A DNA stretch of 64,000 nt from Microbacterium sp. MYb62 (GTDB lineage: Bacteria; Actinomycetota; Actinomycetes; Actinomycetales; Microbacteriaceae): contig NZ_PCOY01000001.1 of NCBI RefSeq assembly GCF_002979475.1, positions 62,001 to 126,000 on the forward strand, in the 5' to 3' direction. The notes beneath the pieces are model-generated. The model saw only the letters and a program-made list of their open reading frames with translations, made no database searches and had not been told where the DNA came from. A program made the position numbers and the translations under genes. Positions 16,184 through 26,422 of this stretch are shown piece by piece. Within the stretch, counting starts at the first letter, position 1, and each line of letters starts with the position of its first letter.

Positions 16184-16629
16184 CGTTCTACGACGAGATC
16201 GGCGGACACGAGACCTTCACCAAGATCGTCTCCGTGTTCTACCGTGAGGTGGCGCTCGATCCGGTGATGAAGCCGATGTATCCCGAGGAGGACCTGGGGC
16301 CCGCCGAGGACCGGCTCCGGATGTTCCTGGAGCAGTACTGGGGCGGACCGACCACCTATGGCGAGACCCGCGGGCATCCTCGACTCCGCATGCGGCACAT
16401 GCCCTTCCACATCGATGCGGATGCTCGCGATCGTTGGCTTCGTCACATGAGGACCGCCGTGGACGAGGCGCAGTTGTCCCCCCTGCACGAAACCACGCTG
16501 TGGGACTACCTGGAGCGCGCGGCCTATGCCATGGTGAACACATTCGAGCCTTCGGGGATCGGCCTCGCGCCCGGTGCTCGCCCCACGATCGAGACCCGCT
16601 CACGTCAGGAATCAACGGAGAACTCATGA
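16180..16629 (+). CDS. glbO: Truncated hemoglobin, group II (GlbO-like)
   Basis: 149-aa 2/2 globin. Proximal His73 lies in RMRHMPF, Trp86 sits at the G8 position (DRWLRHM), and aromatic residues (Phe20, Tyr21, Tyr34) are at the distal/CD1 positions, all as in group-II trHbs such as mycobacterial GlbO. The family binds O2, NO and peroxide; physiological roles are debated. It overlaps the mscS stop (GTGA) and ends 4 bases before the flavoprotein start at 16626, so the three genes are one operon. It is a second heme-globin in the window besides hmp. Confidence 0.93.
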   Translation: MTFYDEIGGHETFTKIVSVFYREVALDPVMKPMYPEEDLGPAEDRLRMFLEQYWGGPTTYGETRGHPRLRMRHMPFHIDADARDRWLRHMRTAVDEAQLSPLHETTLWDYLERAAYAMVNTFEPSGIGLAPGARPTIETRSRQESTENS

Positions 16630-18293
16630 CGACAACACCCCTGTCCGCAGATGTCCTGGTGATCGGATGGGGGTTGGCCGGCCTGGTCGCCGCCGCGGAG
16701 GCGCTCGACGCCGGGCGGCGCGTCGTCGTGGTGGATCAGGAGCCGCGCACGAATCTCGGCGGACAGGCCTGGTGGTCGTTCGGCGGGCTGTTCTTCATCG
16801 ACTCGCCCGAACAGCGCCGTTTCGGCATCAAGGACTCGCTCGAGCTCGCAACCCAGGACTGGTTCGGCAACGCCGGATTCGATCGTCCGGAAGACGAGTG
16901 GCCGCGGCGCTGGGCCGAGGCGTACCTCCAGTTCGCGGCCGGCGAGAAGCGCGCGTGGCTCCGTGAACGCGGCGTCGGCTTCTTCCCCGTCGTGGGCTGG
17001 GCGGAACGAGGCGGATACGGGGCGATCGGCCCGGGCAACTCGGTCCCCCGTTTCCACATCACCTGGGGCACCGGCCCCGGCATCGTCGCCCCCTTCGCGG
17101 CAGCTGTCGAGCAGGGAGAGCGGGAAGGACGGCTCACGATCCTTCCGCGCCACCGGGTCACGGATTTGGTGGTCGTCGATGGCACGGTCACCGGAGCGCG
17201 AGGCGATGTCCTCGCCACGAGCGGATCCGAGCGCGGCGTCCCCTCCTCCCGAGACGTCATCGGCGATTTCGAGATCGCAGCGAAGGCCACCGTCGTCTCC
17301 TCCGGAGGAATCGGCGGCAACCATGACCTCGTGCGTGCGGCATGGCCCTCCCGTCTGGGCACCCCGCCGCAGCATATGCTCACCGGGGTCCCTGCCTACG
17401 TCGACGGGTCGATGCACGGGGTGAGCGAGGCTGCAGGTGCCCGTCTGATCAACGGGGACCGGATGTGGCACTACGTCGAGGGCATCGCCAACTGGGATCC
17501 GGTGTGGCCCTCCCACGGGATCCGCATCCTGCCCGGTCCGTCTTCGCTCTGGCTCGATGCCACGGGCAAGCGACTGCCCGTGCCGCTGTTTCCCGGGTTC
17601 GACACACTCGGAACGCTCGAGCACCTCCGCACGACCGGCCACGACCACTCCTGGTTCGTCACGTCACGCCAGATCGTCGAGAAGGAGTTCGCGCTCTCCG
17701 GCAGCGAGCAGAACCCCGACCTCACCGGCAAGGATGTGAGCCTCCTGCTGAAGTCCCGCCTCGCCAAGGGACCGACCGGCCCGGTGCAGTCGTTCCTCGA
17801 CGAGGGCGAGGACTTCATCGTGGAGAACGACCTCGATTCGCTGCTCGAGCAGATGCAGAATCACCCCGGCGGTGAGCTCCTCGACATCGACAACGTCCGG
17901 CGCGAGGTGACGGCCCGCGACCGCGAGATCGACAACGACTTCACGAAAGATGCTCAGATCGGGATGCTGCGTTCGATGCGCAACTACCGCGGCGACAAGC
18001 TGATCCGGACCGCTGCGCCCCATCGTCTGCAGGATCCTGCGGCCGGGCCGCTCGTCGCCGTCAAGCTGCACGTGCTCACACGGAAGTCGCTCGGCGGGAT
18101 CAACACCGATCTCGACGGGCGCGCCCTGAACGCGGCCGGTGATGCGATTTCGGGGCTCTACGCCGCAGGCGAGGCGAGCGGCTTCGGCGGGGGCGGCGTT
18201 CACGGGTACCGCGCGCTCGAGGGAACCTTCCTCGGCGGCTGCCTCTTCTCCGGCCGAGCAGCAGGACGTGCAGCGGCGGCCGCAGCAGTCTGA
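16626..18293 (+). CDS. FAD-binding dehydrogenase (fumarate reductase / KstD-like flavoprotein)
   Basis: 555-aa flavoprotein. The N-terminus carries a dinucleotide-binding fold ([19 protein letters not shown], acid end VVVDQE) and the C-terminus the second FAD segment [29 protein letters not shown]. It belongs to the FAD_binding_2 group with 3-ketosteroid dehydrogenase and fumarate reductase subunits; the usual annotation is only 'FAD-binding dehydrogenase' and the substrate is unknown. No signal peptide or flavin-linkage motif was seen. It is the last gene of the mscS-glbO operon, with a hairpin 49 bp downstream. Confidence 0.88.
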   Translation: MTTTPLSADVLVIGWGLAGLVAAAEALDAGRRVVVVDQEPRTNLGGQAWWSFGGLFFIDSPEQRRFGIKDSLELATQDWFGNAGFDRPEDEWPRRWAEAYLQFAAGEKRAWLRERGVGFFPVVGWAERGGYGAIGPGNSVPRFHITWGTGPGIVAPFAAAVEQGEREGRLTILPRHRVTDLVVVDGTVTGARGDVLATSGSERGVPSSRDVIGDFEIAAKATVVSSGGIGGNHDLVRAAWPSRLGTPPQHMLTGVPAYVDGSMHGVSEAAGARLINGDRMWHYVEGIANWDPVWPSHGIRILPGPSSLWLDATGKRLPVPLFPGFDTLGTLEHLRTTGHDHSWFVTSRQIVEKEFALSGSEQNPDLTGKDVSLLLKSRLAKGPTGPVQSFLDEGEDFIVENDLDSLLEQMQNHPGGELLDIDNVRREVTARDREIDNDFTKDAQIGMLRSMRNYRGDKLIRTAAPHRLQDPAAGPLVAVKLHVLTRKSLGGINTDLDGRALNAAGDAISGLYAAGEASGFGGGGVHGYRALEGTFLGGCLFSGRAAGRAAAAAAV

Positions 18294-18341
18294 GTCCTCC
18301 TCCAGCTTTCCCGGCTTCCCCGTTCCGGGCATCCCTCGTCC

Positions 18342-18363
18342 CTGTTCGGGGTAGCCCGAACAG
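18342..18363 (+). terminator. Hairpin terminator after the flavoprotein operon
   Basis: A perfect 9-bp stem CTGTTCGGG / CCCGAACAG with a GTAG loop, no T-run. Confidence 0.65.
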
Positions 18364-18399
18364 ATGCTCCCGGCCGTCGAGTCCCTCGGTGCGGATCCC

Positions 18400-18405
18400 T
18401 ACTGT
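18400..18405 (+). promoter_or_regulatory. -10 box (TACTGT) of leaderless serine hydrolase gene
   Basis: TACTGT, then 6 nt, then GTG 18412. This decides the start in favour of GTG over the in-frame ATG at 18364, which lies upstream of the box. Confidence 0.55.
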
Positions 18406-18411
18406 GGGCTC

Positions 18412-19869
18412 GTGCGCATCCTCTTCCTTGGCCTGTTGTCGGCAGCGATCGTCGTCGGCGCGGGTCCTTCCGCCTCTGTCGCCACGGCCGCGACCGCGGC
18501 TCCGGAGGACAGCGTGCGAGGTTATGTCGACGCGTTCGCCACCCCGGGGGTCGCGGCTGCCGTGATCTCCGACGGCGAGATCGAACTGGTCGTGAGTGGT
18601 CGCGACGGTGCCGGCGAGGCGATCACACCCGACACCCGATTCCGGATCGCCTCCCTAAGCAAGTCGATGACGGCGACCGCGATGATGGTCCTCGTGCAGG
18701 ATGGTGCGCTGCGCCTCGACGACCGTGCGGTCGACCTGCTCCCCGAGTTCACGATGGCGGATCGGCGACATGAGGACGTCACCGTCCGGCAGCTGCTGTC
18801 GCACACGTCCGGCCTGTCGCTGCAGGGCAACGACGAGTTCGCCCTCCCCGCTCCGCGGACGACGGACGCGGTCGTCGCCGAGTTGAGGAACCGTGGACTC
18901 ACGGCTGCTCCCGGTGCGCGCTTCGAATACCACAACACGAACTACTCCCTCGCAGCTCGCATCATCGAAGTGGTCACCGGGCAGTCACTCGACGACTTCC
19001 TGCGTGCTCGCCTCTTCACCCCGCTCGGCATGCACGATTCGGGGAGCGTGGACGCCTGCGACCGTCCTGTCGACGAGCTCACGTCCGGCTACTCCGTGGT
19101 GCTGGGCGTCGCCTACAGCATGCCGGAGATGCCGGGGCGCTGCGGTGGAAACGGAGGTGTGGTCTCGACGCTCGACGACATGGTGCGATGGCTCCGCTTC
19201 AACCAGGGCGAGATCGGCGCGGACGTCTTGAAGCGTGGGCTGCTCGACGAACTCCACGCCGTGCACCCGGGCACCCCTTCGTACGGACTCGGCTGGCAGC
19301 GCGTCGCTTCCGGAGGCGGCGGCGCGCTGGGATTCGTCTCACACGGCGGGACGCTGGCCACCTTCACCGGATCCATGGCCTTCTCGCCGGATACGGGCTC
19401 CGCCGCAGTGGTGCTGACGAACGGCGTCGGCGCGCCCGGCGAACTGGTGCAGAACCTCATCGCGGAAGCAGACGGGAACCGAGCGATGCCTTACGAGAAT
19501 CCTTTGAACGTCGTCAACACCATCCTGCTCGGGCTCTCAGCCCTGGCGTCGATCCTGCTCCTGGGAACGGCCGTCGGCGCACCGCGATGGGCGGCCCGTC
19601 GACGGGCCGCCCATCGACCGCGCACCGGACTCCGACTGATCCCGCTCACACTCGTGATCGTCGCCGGCATCTTCGTCCCGCTGACACCCGCATTGCTCGG
19701 GGGGTCGATCAATTGGCAGTACTGGGTCATCGACCTGTGGCTGTTCCCTCTCCTCGACGTGCTCGGACTGGTGCTCGTGCTCGGCGGGATCAGTGCTCTG
19801 GTGAGCAGAGCCGTCGCTCTGCGCGTGGCGCCCACGTCGTTGCGGCGGAGCCCGCGCCCCGCGGACTAG
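18412..19869 (+). CDS. Membrane-anchored serine hydrolase (class C beta-lactamase / DD-peptidase fold)
   Basis: 485-aa exported protein. It has a signal sequence (residues 1-30), then a beta-lactamase-family domain with Ser81-x-x-Lys84 (SLSK), the YxN motif at Tyr173-His-Asn175, and a late HGGT in place of KTG. Three or so membrane helices follow (about residues 365-470), fixing the enzyme to the outer face of the membrane. Such proteins are esterases or D-amino-acid peptidases more often than true beta-lactamases, so resistance should not be assumed. Its TAG stop overlaps the stop of the convergent gene at 19866. Confidence 0.88.
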   Translation: MRILFLGLLSAAIVVGAGPSASVATAATAAPEDSVRGYVDAFATPGVAAAVISDGEIELVVSGRDGAGEAITPDTRFRIASLSKSMTATAMMVLVQDGALRLDDRAVDLLPEFTMADRRHEDVTVRQLLSHTSGLSLQGNDEFALPAPRTTDAVVAELRNRGLTAAPGARFEYHNTNYSLAARIIEVVTGQSLDDFLRARLFTPLGMHDSGSVDACDRPVDELTSGYSVVLGVAYSMPEMPGRCGGNGGVVSTLDDMVRWLRFNQGEIGADVLKRGLLDELHAVHPGTPSYGLGWQRVASGGGGALGFVSHGGTLATFTGSMAFSPDTGSAAVVLTNGVGAPGELVQNLIAEADGNRAMPYENPLNVVNTILLGLSALASILLLGTAVGAPRWAARRRAAHRPRTGLRLIPLTLVIVAGIFVPLTPALLGGSINWQYWVIDLWLFPLLDVLGLVLVLGGISALVSRAVALRVAPTSLRRSPRPAD

Positions 19870-20531
19870 CCTGCGGATCCGGTGTCGCGCACACTCGTGA
19901 GGCCCGAAGCCACCGGGCCGCGGGCGAGGACGTGGCCGCGTCGGAATGCCAAGCGCGTCCACCTGCCGGATCGGGACACGGCGACCTGCTCCTCGCCCGA
20001 GATGAAGCCCATCGCATCGGCCGCGAAGGCGACGCCCCGCGGAAGGCCGTCGAGATCGTCATCCGGCTCGCCCCAGATCGCGGCACGAAGGGCGCGAACA
20101 GCCTCCTCGCCCGAACCGGTGCCCGCCCCGCGCGCGACGGCAGAGATTCCCCACTGCGCACGCTGCGCGATCACCGAAGCCGCCAAGGTCGATACCGGCT
20201 CCCACGCGCCGCGGGGCGGTGCCACGCCCGCCCAGGCCGGGGAGAGGCCGGTATCCGGGAGGGTGAGCCGCTGGGGCTCGTCCGTCTGGGAGAGCTGATC
20301 GACGACGATGTCACATTCGAGTTCCGGGTCGGCGTGCACGATGCGCATCGCGAGAACCGTCGGCGTCTGATCGAACAGACCGTGCGGGGCGAGGACCGCC
20401 GTCGTCAGCGCGAGGACTCCCTGCGCGGCCTGCAGACGCACTCCATCATCGGTGATCCTGGTCGCGCGTCCCATGAATGTGAGAACGTCCTTGGCGGTGT
20501 CCGGGTCGGCGAGGAGAAGGTGATGCGGCAC
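19866..20531 (-). CDS. Conserved-looking hypothetical protein (221 aa)
   Basis: I do not recognise a named family. From GTG 20531 the protein begins with FMGRATRITDDGVRLQ, followed by a long hydrophobic-acidic body without signal peptide or membrane helix, and a C-terminal beta-rich region (VAVSRSGRWTRLAFRRGHVLARGP). Codon use and length look genuine. A TAGTTT box ends 7 nt before the start. The stop shares a CTAG tetramer with the convergent serine hydrolase. It is divergent from the thioesterase tesB across a short region with a 14-bp palindrome. Confidence 0.7.
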   Translation of the reverse strand: MPHHLLLADPDTAKDVLTFMGRATRITDDGVRLQAAQGVLALTTAVLAPHGLFDQTPTVLAMRIVHADPELECDIVVDQLSQTDEPQRLTLPDTGLSPAWAGVAPPRGAWEPVSTLAASVIAQRAQWGISAVARGAGTGSGEEAVRALRAAIWGEPDDDLDGLPRGVAFAADAMGFISGEEQVAVSRSGRWTRLAFRRGHVLARGPVASGLTSVRDTGSAG

Positions 20532-20555
20532 GCGTTCTAAACTACCAACGGAGCG

Positions 20556-20569
20556 GCGCCTCGAGGCGC
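20556..20569. promoter_or_regulatory. 14-bp palindrome GCGCCTCGAGGCGC
   Basis: A perfect palindrome between the divergent hypothetical gene (start 20531) and tesB (start 20582). It lies in the -35 zone of the former and just before the ribosome-binding site of the latter, so it could be an operator or a leader hairpin. Confidence 0.35.
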
Positions 20570-20581
20570 GGAGAGGAATCC

Positions 20582-21472
20582 ATGAGCGCGGAAGACCACG
20601 CCATCCAGACCGTCGAGCGGCTGCTCGAGGTCCTCGATCTCGACTCGACGCAGGCACGGACCACCGAGGACATCTTCACCGGTTCCTCGCATCCGATGCC
20701 GACCGGGCGGATCTACGGAGGCCAGGTCCTGGCACAGGCTCTCCTCGCGGCGGAGCGCACTCTGCCCGAGGATCGGGCCGTGCACTCGATGCACGGCTAT
20801 TTCCTGCGCCCGGGCGATGCGAGCCAGGGCATCACGATCGCGGTCGATCGCATCCACGACGGACGCTCGTTCTCGACACGGCGCGCTCAGGCCTACCAGA
20901 ACGGTGTGCCGATCTTCTCGATGATCGCCTCGTTCCAGGATGCGGATCCCGGCGTCGAGCATGCGGAGCCCATGCCTGCGGGCATCCCCGCTCCGGAGGA
21001 TCTCACGCCGGACGAAGACCGGGTGCACGGACTGCCTGGGGGGACGGTCAGGATGCTGAGCGAGCGCGCAGCAGACATCCGGCATGTCGACTCGCCTCTC
21101 TACCTGCCGAGCGATGACGCGCGCACACCCCGTCAAGCCGTGTGGATGCGTCTGCGCGCGCCGCTCCCCGACGACCAGCGACTGCACCGCGCAGCACTCG
21201 CCTACCTCAGCGACATGACCATCCAGGAGTCGATCCTGCGCGCGCACGGTGTGTACTGGGCGCTTCCCGGCCTCAAGGTCGCGAGCCTCGACCATGCGAT
21301 GTGGTGGCACCGCCCCGCGCGCGTGGACGAGTGGCTCCTGTACGTGCAGGAGTCTCCGAACGCACGCGGTGGCCGAGGTCTCGCGACAGGACGCATCTAC
21401 ACGCGCGATGGTGCCCTGGTGGCGAGCGTCGCTCAGGAGATCATGATCCGGGTCCCCGAAGCGGAGTCCTGA
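20582..21472 (+). CDS. tesB: Acyl-CoA thioesterase II (TesB family)
   Basis: 296-aa double-hotdog thioesterase hydrolysing acyl-CoA to free acid and CoA. Diagnostic motifs are the N-terminal GRIYGGQVLAQAL, the SMHGYFLRPGD segment, RRAQAYQNG, and the C-terminal LDHAMWWHRP...W-LY-QESP block. GAGAGG lies 7 nt before ATG 20582. It faces a second, unrelated-fold-arrangement thioesterase gene convergently (21524-22009). Confidence 0.94.
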   Translation: MSAEDHAIQTVERLLEVLDLDSTQARTTEDIFTGSSHPMPTGRIYGGQVLAQALLAAERTLPEDRAVHSMHGYFLRPGDASQGITIAVDRIHDGRSFSTRRAQAYQNGVPIFSMIASFQDADPGVEHAEPMPAGIPAPEDLTPDEDRVHGLPGGTVRMLSERAADIRHVDSPLYLPSDDARTPRQAVWMRLRAPLPDDQRLHRAALAYLSDMTIQESILRAHGVYWALPGLKVASLDHAMWWHRPARVDEWLLYVQESPNARGGRGLATGRIYTRDGALVASVAQEIMIRVPEAES

Positions 21473-21523
21473 GCGCGACGCCGAGCGCCCACAGACCGGT
21501 CAGCGCGCCGGAAGAGGGTCTTC

Positions 21524-22009
21524 TCAGCGGTGGGTGTACTCGATCGAGGGCCCGACATACGGCTCCCACACGTCACGCATCTCCTGCGTCAGGCGGGTCG
21601 GGCGCCCCGTCTTCGCGTCGACGAGCACGATGATCGCCGTCGACCGCGCGTAGATCTGGCGCGGTTGCGCAGCGGGGTCGTTGTGCACCTCGTAGCAGAC
21701 CTCGACGCTGGATCCGCCGAGCTTGCCGAACCACATCTGCACTTCGAGCGGATGACGCTGATAGGGCACGGGCGCCAGGTACTCGATCTCCTGACGCGCG
21801 ATCAGGGTGAGGATTCCCTCGTCGATGCCCGAATCGAGCACTGCCGTCGAGGGTGCCTCCTCACCGGGGCCGGCACGCCAGAACGCCCTGACACGGGCCT
21901 CCTCGAGCAGTTTCAGCATCGAGGTGTTGTTGACGTGATTGAACGCATCCAGATCCCCCCAGCGGAGGTGGATCGGGATGTGCAGGCGGGGCCCCGGCGA
22001 AGCGGACAT
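21524..22009 (-). CDS. Acyl-CoA thioesterase (4HBT hotdog family)
   Basis: 161-aa single-hotdog protein of the YbgC/4-hydroxybenzoyl-CoA thioesterase group. The RWGDLDAFNHVNNTSML motif holds the catalytic Asp and the HVNN turn, and the ARSTAIIVLVDAKTGRPTRLT ending matches the last strands. It probably hydrolyses acyl-CoA thioesters of unknown chain. ATG 22009 lies 7 bp after the ettA stop, in the same direction, so the two are likely co-transcribed. Confidence 0.88.
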   Translation of the reverse strand: MSASPGPRLHIPIHLRWGDLDAFNHVNNTSMLKLLEEARVRAFWRAGPGEEAPSTAVLDSGIDEGILTLIARQEIEYLAPVPYQRHPLEVQMWFGKLGGSSVEVCYEVHNDPAAQPRQIYARSTAIIVLVDAKTGRPTRLTQEMRDVWEPYVGPSIEYTHR

Positions 22010-22016
22010 CGTCGCC

Positions 22017-23696
<1,680 letters not shown>

Positions 23697-23759
23697 CGAA
23701 AACCGCTCCTTCTGTTGGCGTCGAAGATCGACACTCCAGCCTACCGGCCCCCTGGCGTG

Positions 23760-24257
23760 TCACCAGTCGATCGGGCGTGTGGTGCCGACGAGGCAGCGCC
23801 CCTCGGCGAGCTGCGGCATCACCGTGGTCACGACCTGGCCGGTCGAGGGACCGACCTGGCCGACGAGGCATTCGTCGGCCCCCCACCGGACCGAGAACTG
23901 CAGGCTCTCGGCGGGATTGCCGACGGTCGTCTGATCCTGTGTCACCTGCATCGCGCCACGATCGAACCCTGCACCGATCAGAGCATCGACGTACGCCCGC
24001 CCGGACCCTCGTTGGTCTGTCGCCCAGACGCCTTCAGCGGCCGCCGTGAACACAGGCAGGTTCTCTTCGGCGGTGCCATCCGGCTGCAGCACAGGGGCAG
24101 CGGGCTCGGTCGATTCCGCATCAGGGGAAGCGGAGACAGACACCGAAGGGGAAGGAGCGGGAGTCGGCGCGCAGCCGGACAGCAGGAGGGCGACGGTGGC
24201 CGTGGCCCCGAGGACACCGGCTGCACGCGCCGGCGAGAAGACCGATCGACGAAGCAC
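23760..24257 (-). CDS. Putative lipoprotein
   Basis: 165-aa exported protein with an Arg-rich N-terminus, a hydrophobic stretch, and a lipobox LLSGC giving lipidated Cys29. A Pro/Ser-rich linker and a small domain with two later cysteines (ADECLVG, GRCLVG) that could form a disulfide follow. Function unknown. GTG 24257 comes 6 nt after TAGACT, so it is probably leaderless. Confidence 0.8.
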   Translation of the reverse strand: MLRRSVFSPARAAGVLGATATVALLLSGCAPTPAPSPSVSVSASPDAESTEPAAPVLQPDGTAEENLPVFTAAAEGVWATDQRGSGRAYVDALIGAGFDRGAMQVTQDQTTVGNPAESLQFSVRWGADECLVGQVGPSTGQVVTTVMPQLAEGRCLVGTTRPIDW

Positions 24258-24263
24258 GTGCCG

Positions 24264-24269
24264 AGTCTA
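24264..24269 (-). promoter_or_regulatory. -10 box (TAGACT) of leaderless lipoprotein gene
   Basis: TAGACT on the minus strand, 6 nt, then GTG 24257. Confidence 0.55.
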
Positions 24270-24332
24270 CGTCGACTCCTCTCTCGTCCCGTGTGCACAC
24301 TCGCGGTGCCGAGCGGATCGCGCAGCGACGCA

Positions 24333-24866
24333 TCAGCTCATCGCCGTGGCCTCTGCACCCGGATCAGCCCACGACACGTCGAGCGAAGCGAGTTCGGAAG
24401 GCCCGGATTCTGTATCGGGATAGCCCGAGTCCACCTCCGACTCCGACTCCGACTCGGAAGTGGGCTCGCCGACGGAGCGGGAACGCGCGTCCGTGCCTCC
24501 TGTGGAGGCGCGCATCTGCGGCCGATAGGCCGTGGTCCCCCATCGCAGATCGTGACCGATCGCATCCGCCTCGATGTCGACGCTCGTCCCCTGTTTGCCG
24601 TTGCTCTCCCAGCTACGGATCTTGAGTCGCCCGGTGACGATCACGCTGTCGCCTGTGCGCAACGACGCTTTCGCGTTCTCGCCGAGCTGACGGAACGCGG
24701 CGACCGAGAACCAGTTGGTTCCCGAGTCCGTCCACGATTGGGTCACCGCATCGAAGCGTCGATGAGTACTGGCCAGGCGGAAGTTCGTGACCGGGACACC
24801 TCCCCCGGTCTGTCCCTGCGTCGGATCGGTGGCGACTCTCCCCACGATGGTCAAGGTGTCGATCAT
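24333..24866 (-). CDS. ssb: Single-stranded DNA-binding protein (SSB paralog)
   Basis: 177-aa protein with an OB-fold SSB domain over residues 1-115 (MIDTLTIVGRVATDP, NFRLASTHRRFD, WFSVAAFRQLGENA, GDSVIVTGRLKI, SVDIEADAIGHDLRWG). A hydrophilic tail of about 60 residues carries a Ser-Glu run (SESESESEVDSG). The end, ADPGAEATAMS, lacks the acidic-hydrophobic DDDIPF-type tip by which housekeeping SSB recruits repair proteins. It therefore looks like a secondary SSB rather than the replication copy normally encoded beside rpsF/rpsR. ATG 24866 fits the family start. Confidence 0.87.
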   Translation of the reverse strand: MIDTLTIVGRVATDPTQGQTGGGVPVTNFRLASTHRRFDAVTQSWTDSGTNWFSVAAFRQLGENAKASLRTGDSVIVTGRLKIRSWESNGKQGTSVDIEADAIGHDLRWGTTAYRPQMRASTGGTDARSRSVGEPTSESESESEVDSGYPDTESGPSELASLDVSWADPGAEATAMS

Positions 24867-25074
24867 GTGCTCGTCCTTTCGGTGGCCGGATCTCTTCCGG
24901 GTTCCTCCAGGATGAACGGCGACGAAGCTGCCGCAACTGCGAGAACACGCAGCCCGTGGAAAGTACCGTTCAGACGACTTCGGTGCAGAGAGAAAGCCCC
25001 GATCAGCAGGCGAGGAACGTGCGGGACGGAATGTCGGAGGTCGGTCATATCTTCGAATCACGAAAGGAGCACCG

Positions 25075-25344
25075 ATGACCGACAACCTGATCACCTCACT
25101 GCCCGAAGTCCCGTACGCGACGCCTCGACTCTCGTCTTCGCGAGAGCACCTGGTCCGCGCGGCGGATCACCTCTGGCGGGTCCAGGATCAGCGAGAGCAT
25201 GTCCTGGGCCACCTGCGCATCGTCGCCGACCCGCTCGGACTCCGGTATCGCGCAGAGCGGCTGCATCTCGCGACCGGTGTCTTCCGGATCGTCGGAGAGT
25301 TCTGGCGGGCGGATGATGCCGTCGCCGTCCTCCGTTACTCCTGA
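25075..25344 (+). CDS. Hypothetical protein (89 aa)
   Basis: Unrecognised small soluble protein. The ATG is preceded by AAAGGAG with good spacing. The sequence is helical and charged (SSSREHLVRAADHLWRVQDQREHVLGHLRIVADP), with a hydrophobic C-terminal helix. It is divergent from the SSB paralog and shares a 208-bp intergenic region with it, which may contain promoters for both. Confidence 0.6.
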   Translation: MTDNLITSLPEVPYATPRLSSSREHLVRAADHLWRVQDQREHVLGHLRIVADPLGLRYRAERLHLATGVFRIVGEFWRADDAVAVLRYS

Positions 25345-25435
25345 CGAGAAGGCTTCCGGCGACGATGGGTGTTCGATGAGAAGAGGCCGCCTCGGAGAAG
25401 GCGATCGTCTCCCGACCGAGGCCGATCCCGTGGGG

Positions 25436-25508
25436 TGCCCCCGGCAGGATTCGAACCTGCGACCAAGAGATTAGAAGGCTCCTGCTCTATCCCCTGAGCT
25501 ACGGAGGC
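25436..25508 (-). tRNA. tRNA-Arg (anticodon TCT)
   Basis: Cloverleaf on the minus strand: acceptor GCCTCCG pairs with CGGGGGC; D-arm GCTC...GAGC; anticodon loop CTTCTAATC with TCT; T-arm GCAGG-TTCGAAT-CCTGC; discriminator A. CCA is not encoded. Confidence 0.95.
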
Positions 25509-25583
25509 GCACCCTTCTAGCGTATCGCGGTCCCGCGGGCGATTAACGAAGCACTCTCCGGTGGGCGATGTCGAGCCCGTCGA

Positions 25584-25589
25584 TAGTAT
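25584..25589 (+). promoter_or_regulatory. -10 box (TAGTAT) of leaderless orn
   Basis: TAGTAT, 6 nt, then ATG 25596. Confidence 0.55.
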
Positions 25590-25595
25590 GGCGAC

Positions 25596-26222
25596 ATGGT
25601 ATCTGCGTCCGAGAATGATCGTCTCGTATGGATCGACTGCGAGATGACGGGGCTCGACCTGGCAGTCGACGAGCTCGTCGAGATCGCCGTCGTCATCACC
25701 GACTTCGAGCTCAACCCCATCGATCCCGGTTTCCAGGTGGTGATTCGCGCCAGTGAGACCGCCCTCGAGCACATGAACGACTTCGTCACCAAGATGCACG
25801 AGACATCCGGCCTCATCGAGGAGATCGCCGGCGGCATCTCCCTGGAAGAAGCCGAGTCGCAGACCCTCGCATACATCAAGCGCTTCGTGCCCCTGGAGCG
25901 CAAGGCCCCGCTGGCCGGCAACACGATCGGTACGGATCGGATGTTCCTCGCGAAGTACATGCCGCAGGTTGATCAGTGGTTGCACTACCGGAACGTCGAT
26001 GTCTCGAGCATCAAGGAACTCTCGCGTCGCTGGTACCCGCGAGTGTTCTTCCAGGCTCCTTCCAAGGATGGCGGCCACCGTGCGCTCGCCGACATCCTGG
26101 AGTCGATCCGAGAGCTCCGGTACTACCGCGAAGCGGTCTTCGTCGACGAACCGGGACCGTCCAGTGACGAGGCACGGGAGATCGCCGCCCGCACGGTGTC
26201 CGAGTTCACTCCGAACATGTAA
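25596..26222 (+). CDS. orn: Oligoribonuclease
   Basis: 208-aa DEDDh 3'-5' exonuclease that degrades di- to pentaribonucleotides, the last step of RNA turnover and of pGpG/pApA clearance. Exo I is WIDCEMTGLD (Asp and Glu), Exo II is NTIGTDRMFL, and Exo III is the HRALADI segment with the catalytic His. The actinobacterial copy is about 20-25 residues longer than E. coli Orn at the C-terminus. It lies between tRNA-Arg and tRNA-His, a common arrangement in Actinobacteria. Confidence 0.96.
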   Translation: MVSASENDRLVWIDCEMTGLDLAVDELVEIAVVITDFELNPIDPGFQVVIRASETALEHMNDFVTKMHETSGLIEEIAGGISLEEAESQTLAYIKRFVPLERKAPLAGNTIGTDRMFLAKYMPQVDQWLHYRNVDVSSIKELSRRWYPRVFFQAPSKDGGHRALADILESIRELRYYREAVFVDEPGPSSDEAREIAARTVSEFTPNM

Positions 26223-26257
26223 TAGACTCGTATGGTTGCCCGCTCCGGTGGGCACAT

Positions 26258-26331
26258 GGTGGGTATAGCTCAGCTGGTAGAGCGCTGGCTTGTGGTGCCG
26301 GATGTCGCGGGTTCGAGTCCCGTTACTCACC
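26258..26331 (+). tRNA. tRNA-His (anticodon GTG)
   Basis: Acceptor GTGGGTA pairs with TACTCAC; D-arm GCTC...GAGC; anticodon loop TTGTGGT; T-arm GCGGG-TTCGAGT-CCCGT; base C73 can pair with the extra G at -1 (26258), the histidine identity element. Confidence 0.96.
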
Positions 26332-26336
26332 CTCTT

Positions 26337-26372
26337 GAAGAAGGCCCGAATCGCATGGTTCGGGCCTTCTTC
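26337..26372 (+). terminator. Strong hairpin terminator after tRNA-His
   Basis: A perfect 14-bp stem GAAGAAGGCCCGAA / TTCGGGCCTTCTTC with an 8-nt loop, followed by GCGTTCTT. It starts 5 nt after the tRNA. Confidence 0.85.
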
Positions 26373-26410
26373 GCGTTCTTGCGCCGAACGGCGTCGCCCG
26401 CGCCACGCTC

Positions 26411-26416
26411 TAGACT
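26411..26416 (+). promoter_or_regulatory. -10 box (TAGACT) of leaderless lysE-family gene
   Basis: TAGACT, 6 nt, then GTG 26423. Confidence 0.55.
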
Positions 26417-26422
26417 TGCGGA

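Noticed and set aside
18364..18411. Upstream ATG start for the serine hydrolase
   Set aside because: It lies before the TACTGT box and would add 16 non-signal residues ahead of the signal peptide.
18412..19869. Beta-lactamase resistance gene
   Set aside because: It has the SxxK/YxN fold but HGGT instead of KTG and a C-terminal membrane domain, as in many chromosomal serine hydrolases; resistance is not supported.
24418..24465. Tandem short repeat (TCCGACTCCGACTCCGACTC)
   Set aside because: It encodes the Ser-Glu run of the SSB tail on the other strand; it is simple coding repetition, though slippage could vary its length.
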